Positions 7,215-9,441 of a stretch of 9,441 nucleotides of DNA are shown here, piece by piece. Origin of the DNA: CAIPFQ01 sp035480615 (GTDB lineage: Bacteria; Chlamydiota; Chlamydiia; Chlamydiales; SM23-39); contig DATIHO010000043.1 in assembly GCA_035480615.1 (NCBI GenBank), positions 1 to 9,441 of the forward strand. Reading direction: 5' to 3'. The position numbers and the translations under genes were made by a program. The notes under the pieces are model-generated. The model ran no database searches and was not told the DNA's origin. It was given only the letters and a program-made list of their open reading frames with translations. Positions within the stretch are counted from its first letter, which is position 1; each line of letters opens with the position of its first letter.

Positions 7215-7218
7215 GGAG
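7215..7218 (+). promoter_or_regulatory. Shine-Dalgarno of yggT
   Basis: GGAG ends 5 bp before the ATG at 7224. It is the only textbook ribosome binding site I find in the window and fixes the yggT start; a nearby competing frame starting at 7166 is thereby excluded. A loose promoter candidate upstream (TTGTCA 7166-7171 and TATAAG 7186-7191) has a spacer of only 14 bp and is weak. Confidence 0.65.
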
Positions 7219-7223
7219 TCCCT

Positions 7224-7484
7224 ATGGGAGCATATGTTTATTCGATCATCCACCTTCTTTTTGTGTGCTATACGATTTTGATGTTTCTCAGGATTGCCTG
7301 TTCCTGGTTTCCAGCCTGGCAAACTCACCAGTTTGTTCGGTTTGTAGCTTTTTATACGGATCCTTACCTGAATGTCTTCCGGCGGATTCTCCCTCCATTG
7401 GGAGGGGTCCTTGATTTAAGTCCCATCCTTGCTTTTTTTGCTCTTCGCCTCCTTGAGGGCGTGATTGTCGGTATTCTACAGTAG
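7224..7484 (+). CDS. yggT: YggT-family integral membrane protein
   Basis: A small 86-residue inner-membrane protein of the YggT family (related to YlmG and plant CCB3). Two hydrophobic segments are visible, about 4-25 and 66-84. Between them lies the family signature: R23 and SWFP (27-30), TDPYLNVFRRILPPLGG (45-61) and LDLSPILAF (63-71). The length equals one family unit; proteobacterial YggT proteins often carry two tandem units. Proposed roles include cell division or morphology, membrane-complex assembly and osmotic tolerance, none decisive. It is divergent from the GspL-like operon and 23 bp ahead of the dus gene, so the two rightward genes probably share a transcript unless the T-rich gap stops it. 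Confidence 0.92.
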   Translation: MGAYVYSIIHLLFVCYTILMFLRIACSWFPAWQTHQFVRFVAFYTDPYLNVFRRILPPLGGVLDLSPILAFFALRLLEGVIVGILQ

Positions 7485-7498
7485 ACCTCTTTTTTTTT
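7475..7498 (+). terminator. Weak hairpin and T9 tract between yggT and dus
   Basis: TCTA-CAG-TAGA (7475-7485) can form a 4-bp stem with a 3-nt loop overlapping the yggT stop, flanked by GG/CC. It is followed by CCTC and nine T residues (7490-7498), then a second run of six T (7501-7506) touching the dus start. The T-tract is right for termination or attenuation, but the stem is short and mostly A/T, so partial termination at best. Confidence 0.2.
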
Positions 7499-7507
7499 GG
7501 TTTTTTG

Positions 7508-8473
7508 ATGAATTTTTTACGACAAATTTCGATAGGTGTGACCGAGCTGCCAAATAATATTCTCTACGCTCCTCTTGCGGGTTGTTCCGATTTTCCTTTT
7601 CGGCAAATGTCTTGTGCTTATCGCCCGGGGATTGTTTATTGTGAAATGGTAAAAATGGATGCTCTTGTCCGAAATAGTCCGAGCACCTACCGCATGCTTG
7701 ATTATGCGTCGAACATGCATCCGATTGGGGCCCAGCTATGCGGCAGCAAGCCTGAAATGGCTGTAACCGCTGCGAGAATACTGGAAGATTTGGGGTTTGA
7801 CTGTATTGATTTCAACTGCGGCTGTCCGGTCGACAAAATCACCAAAGATGGAAGCGGTTCCGGGATGCTTAAAGCTCCTGAGTTGATTGGCGAGATTTTA
7901 GCAAAGCTTTCGGCGGCTGTAAAAATTCCGGTTACTGTAAAAATTCGGACAGGGTGGGATGAAAAAAGCATCAATGCTCCTTTCATCACCCAAATTGCCG
8001 AACAGGCAGGCGCAAAAGCCATTGCGATTCATGGCCGCACAAGAGAGCAAGCATATAAAGGCGCGGCGGACTGGAATATTATCCGTGCTTGCAAGGAAGT
8101 GGCAAAAAATATTTTGGTTATTGGCAATGGGGATATTTTTGATGCCGATGCGGCGTTGCGCATCTTTCATACAACTCAATGCGATGCGATTCTTATTTCT
8201 CGGGGACAATTGGGCCAACCTTGGATTGTTGAAGATATTATCAGGCACCTTAAAGGGGATTCCCCTTTAGAAAGGGGAGCCGATTTTATCCGTTCTCAAC
8301 TTTTAAAGCATTTTGAATTGATTCTTAGCTATCAAACAGAAAGACAGGCTCTTTTGGATTTTCGTCGCGTAGGGTGCTGGTATTTGAAGCATTGTGTGGG
8401 TGCAAAGGGGTTGCGTTTACAATTGAATCAAGCCTCAACGACGAAGGAGGTTTTTGAGTTACTTGGTGTATAA
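7508..8473 (+). CDS. dusB: tRNA-dihydrouridine synthase (DusB/NifR3 type)
   Basis: A 321-residue FMN-dependent enzyme reducing uridine to dihydrouridine in the D-loop of tRNA with NAD(P)H. The TIM-barrel signatures are in order: APLAGCSDFPFR (21-32, FMN phosphate region), QLCGS (76-80), FNCGCPVDKITKDGSGSGML (102-121) with catalytic C106, TVKIRTGW (143-150) with K145, AIHGRTREQAYKG (173-185) with H175, GNGDI (206-210), and SRGQLGQPWI (231-240), where Q replaces the usual A in GALG and N in GNPW. The C-terminal helical RNA-binding part has FRRVGCWYLK (285-294) and LQLNQASTTKEV (304-315). Length matches DusB-type enzymes. I use ATG 7508; an in-frame TTG lies directly before it. There is no Shine-Dalgarno, only a T-rich leader. 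The last 46 bp overlap a convergent gene. Assignment to DusB rather than another Dus subfamily is likely but not proven. Confidence 0.93.
   Translation: MNFLRQISIGVTELPNNILYAPLAGCSDFPFRQMSCAYRPGIVYCEMVKMDALVRNSPSTYRMLDYASNMHPIGAQLCGSKPEMAVTAARILEDLGFDCIDFNCGCPVDKITKDGSGSGMLKAPELIGEILAKLSAAVKIPVTVKIRTGWDEKSINAPFITQIAEQAGAKAIAIHGRTREQAYKGAADWNIIRACKEVAKNILVIGNGDIFDADAALRIFHTTQCDAILISRGQLGQPWIVEDIIRHLKGDSPLERGADFIRSQLLKHFELILSYQTERQALLDFRRVGCWYLKHCVGAKGLRLQLNQASTTKEVFELLGV
8251..8269. repeat. Perfect 9-bp palindrome inside the dus gene
   Basis: TAAAGGGGA and TCCCCTTTA flank a single central T, giving a 19-bp near-perfect palindrome within codons for residues about 249-255 (KGDSPLE). A partial third arm, AAAGGGGA (8271-8278), follows. 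The encoded peptide is in a variable loop after the barrel. It could be a dispersed palindromic element that landed in frame, or chance. Confidence 0.5.
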
Positions 8474-9441
8474 CAGTCTTTAAGAAGCGTTTTGTATATT
8501 GCTTTCCTCATCTCATTTTTACAAAATGAAGAGCCAAAGGCAAATTGATAAAGATCCCTTTGCTTGCTTTGGCTTGAGGAAAATACGTCAAGTTGGCGGT
8601 AGATGTTTTTTTCGGGATCGATCACTTGACCGCAAGCATGCAGTTTTCCCGGGCGGTCTGTTGGAAAAAAATAGAGAGGGCGCTGAAAAAATAAAAAGTC
8701 GTAGCCCACGGATGAAGCATCTCCCAAATAGATATCAGATTGGGCAAGGATGGGATAGAGAGCGGGGAATTCAGACATAAGAAACGCGTTCGGTTTTTGA
8801 TCCAAAGCCGCCCGGATCGAATAAAAATGGGCAGGATCTCTCTGCTCTATTAGTGGATGGGGTTTGAATAGTAAATTCCAATCAGACGGAAGTTCGGCAA
8901 TGACTTTTTTTCCATATTGAAAAAAAGAACTGGCCGCATCCGCATCGCGCCAAGTGGGAGCATAAAGAAGAGTCCGTTTTTTTTTATTTAATGGGATCTC
9001 TTTTTCAAAACATCGATCATAAAAAAGTTGATGTTTTTGATAAAACCAAAGCCTGTAGTTGCCTACGACCGCATAGCTTGAAATCGAGGGCCAAATGCCC
9101 AGTTCTTTCAACATCTCTTGCAATAAATCCCCATAGAGAAGTACCACATCTTGCCACGCGTAAGGGGCGAGAAGCGGCGCCCCGTATCCTTTATCCGATT
9201 GTCCGTGAGGGCAAAAAACCAGCCGCATCTCTTTTTTATAAAGTTGGCGAAATAGCGGCTTTAGGTGAATGGGCCAATATTTGCACTCAAAAAGAGTGTC
9301 GAATCGCTCGGCAAGCGCCCCAAGCTGTCTTTCCAAATCAGGCATGAATTCCACTTGAATTTGTGGATAGAAGCGGGAAGATAGTGCGTAATTTTTTTCC
9401 ACATCCGTAATTAATGGGATATGCAGGATCTTGGCAATGGG
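8428..9441 (-). CDS. CDP-glycerol glycerophosphotransferase family protein (5' end outside window)
   Basis: The frame is open to the right edge and shows 337 residues. A GTG at 9402 could serve as a start, but the upstream codons read smoothly (PIAKILHIPLITDVEKN), so I treat the gene as partial. The family is Glyphos_transf (TagB/TagF-like, GT-B fold): it transfers glycerol phosphate or a similar polyol phosphate from a CDP donor onto a glycan or polymer at the inner face of the cytoplasmic membrane. Visible motifs, counted from the edge, are CPHG (77-80, the catalytic-type His), LLYAPTWRD (158-166), LLFKPHPL (190-197), and SDIYLGDASSVGYDFLF (235-251), matching the TagF acceptor/donor signature. 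There is no transmembrane segment in the visible part. The 3' end overlaps dus convergently by 46 bp, so the tail after about residue 322 is antisense to the Dus C-terminus. The acceptor is unknown; in a diderm without teichoic acid, LPS or a capsule-like polymer is more likely. Confidence 0.88.
   Translation of the reverse strand, partial: PIAKILHIPLITDVEKNYALSSRFYPQIQVEFMPDLERQLGALAERFDTLFECKYWPIHLKPLFRQLYKKEMRLVFCPHGQSDKGYGAPLLAPYAWQDVVLLYGDLLQEMLKELGIWPSISSYAVVGNYRLWFYQKHQLFYDRCFEKEIPLNKKKRTLLYAPTWRDADAASSFFQYGKKVIAELPSDWNLLFKPHPLIEQRDPAHFYSIRAALDQKPNAFLMSEFPALYPILAQSDIYLGDASSVGYDFLFFQRPLYFFPTDRPGKLHACGQVIDPEKNIYRQLDVFSSSQSKQRDLYQFAFGSSFCKNEMRKAIYKTLLKDCYTPSNSKTSFVVEA

Noticed and set aside
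8991..9347. 118-codon plus-strand frame opposite the glycerophosphotransferase gene
   Set aside because: The opposing frame contains all the family motifs, so this is a shadow.
9400..9402. GTG as the true start of the glycerophosphotransferase gene
   Set aside because: The frame stays open to the window edge with protein-like codons and the family is usually longer, so the gene more likely begins beyond 9441. It cannot be excluded.

Overview
The window looks like a stretch of bacterial chromosome carrying mostly housekeeping-type genes, with no rRNA, tRNA, CRISPR array, prophage or insertion sequence visible. Base composition looks moderate (not computed). Only one gene (yggT) has a clear Shine-Dalgarno sequence. 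A membrane-anchored RsbU-type PP2C phosphatase, a divergent GspL/GspM-like pair with a repeat lipoprotein, and a DUF4143 ATPase together suggest a Chlamydiota member outside the genus Chlamydia (Waddlia/Parachlamydia-like). This taxonomic guess rests on gene content and general recollection, about 0.5 confidence.

Layout, left to right. A SpoU/TrmH-family RNA 2'-O-methyltransferase runs leftward out of the window (1-687, C-terminus missing). It starts back-to-back with a rightward rsbU-like gene (686-2290), and the two ATG codons share the bases CATG, so no intergenic DNA separates them. A stem-loop spanning the rsbU stop lies between it and a convergent ATPase gene of the AAA_14/DUF4143 type (2311-3459, minus). 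Upstream of that ATPase are two matching TTACA-N7-TGTAA dyads, and a weaker third, that look like operators.

A three-gene leftward operon follows (7073 to 3628). It encodes a GspL/PilM-PilN-like protein (actin-like cytoplasmic domain, one membrane helix, periplasmic domain), a GspM/PilO-like single-pass protein, and a lipoprotein made of about ten MORN-like (YwqK-type) repeats. The first two genes overlap by 11 bp, and the third starts 4 bp after the second with GTG. This looks like the inner-membrane platform of a type II secretion or type IV pilus-like machine plus an accessory lipoprotein. A 30-codon ORF sits just upstream and may be a leader.

Divergent from this operon are yggT (7224-7484) and a tRNA-dihydrouridine synthase gene (7508-8473), both rightward. 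The dus gene overlaps tail-to-tail by 46 bp with a CDP-glycerol glycerophosphotransferase-family gene (8428-9441, minus, 5' end outside the window).

Functionally, the window mixes RNA modification (SpoU MTase, Dus), partner-switching signalling (RsbU), envelope or secretion assembly (GspL/M-like, MORN lipoprotein, YggT) and surface-polymer synthesis (glycerophosphotransferase). The least explained parts are the GspL/M-MORN operon with its leader ORF and the ATPase-nuclease-like gene with its dyads.
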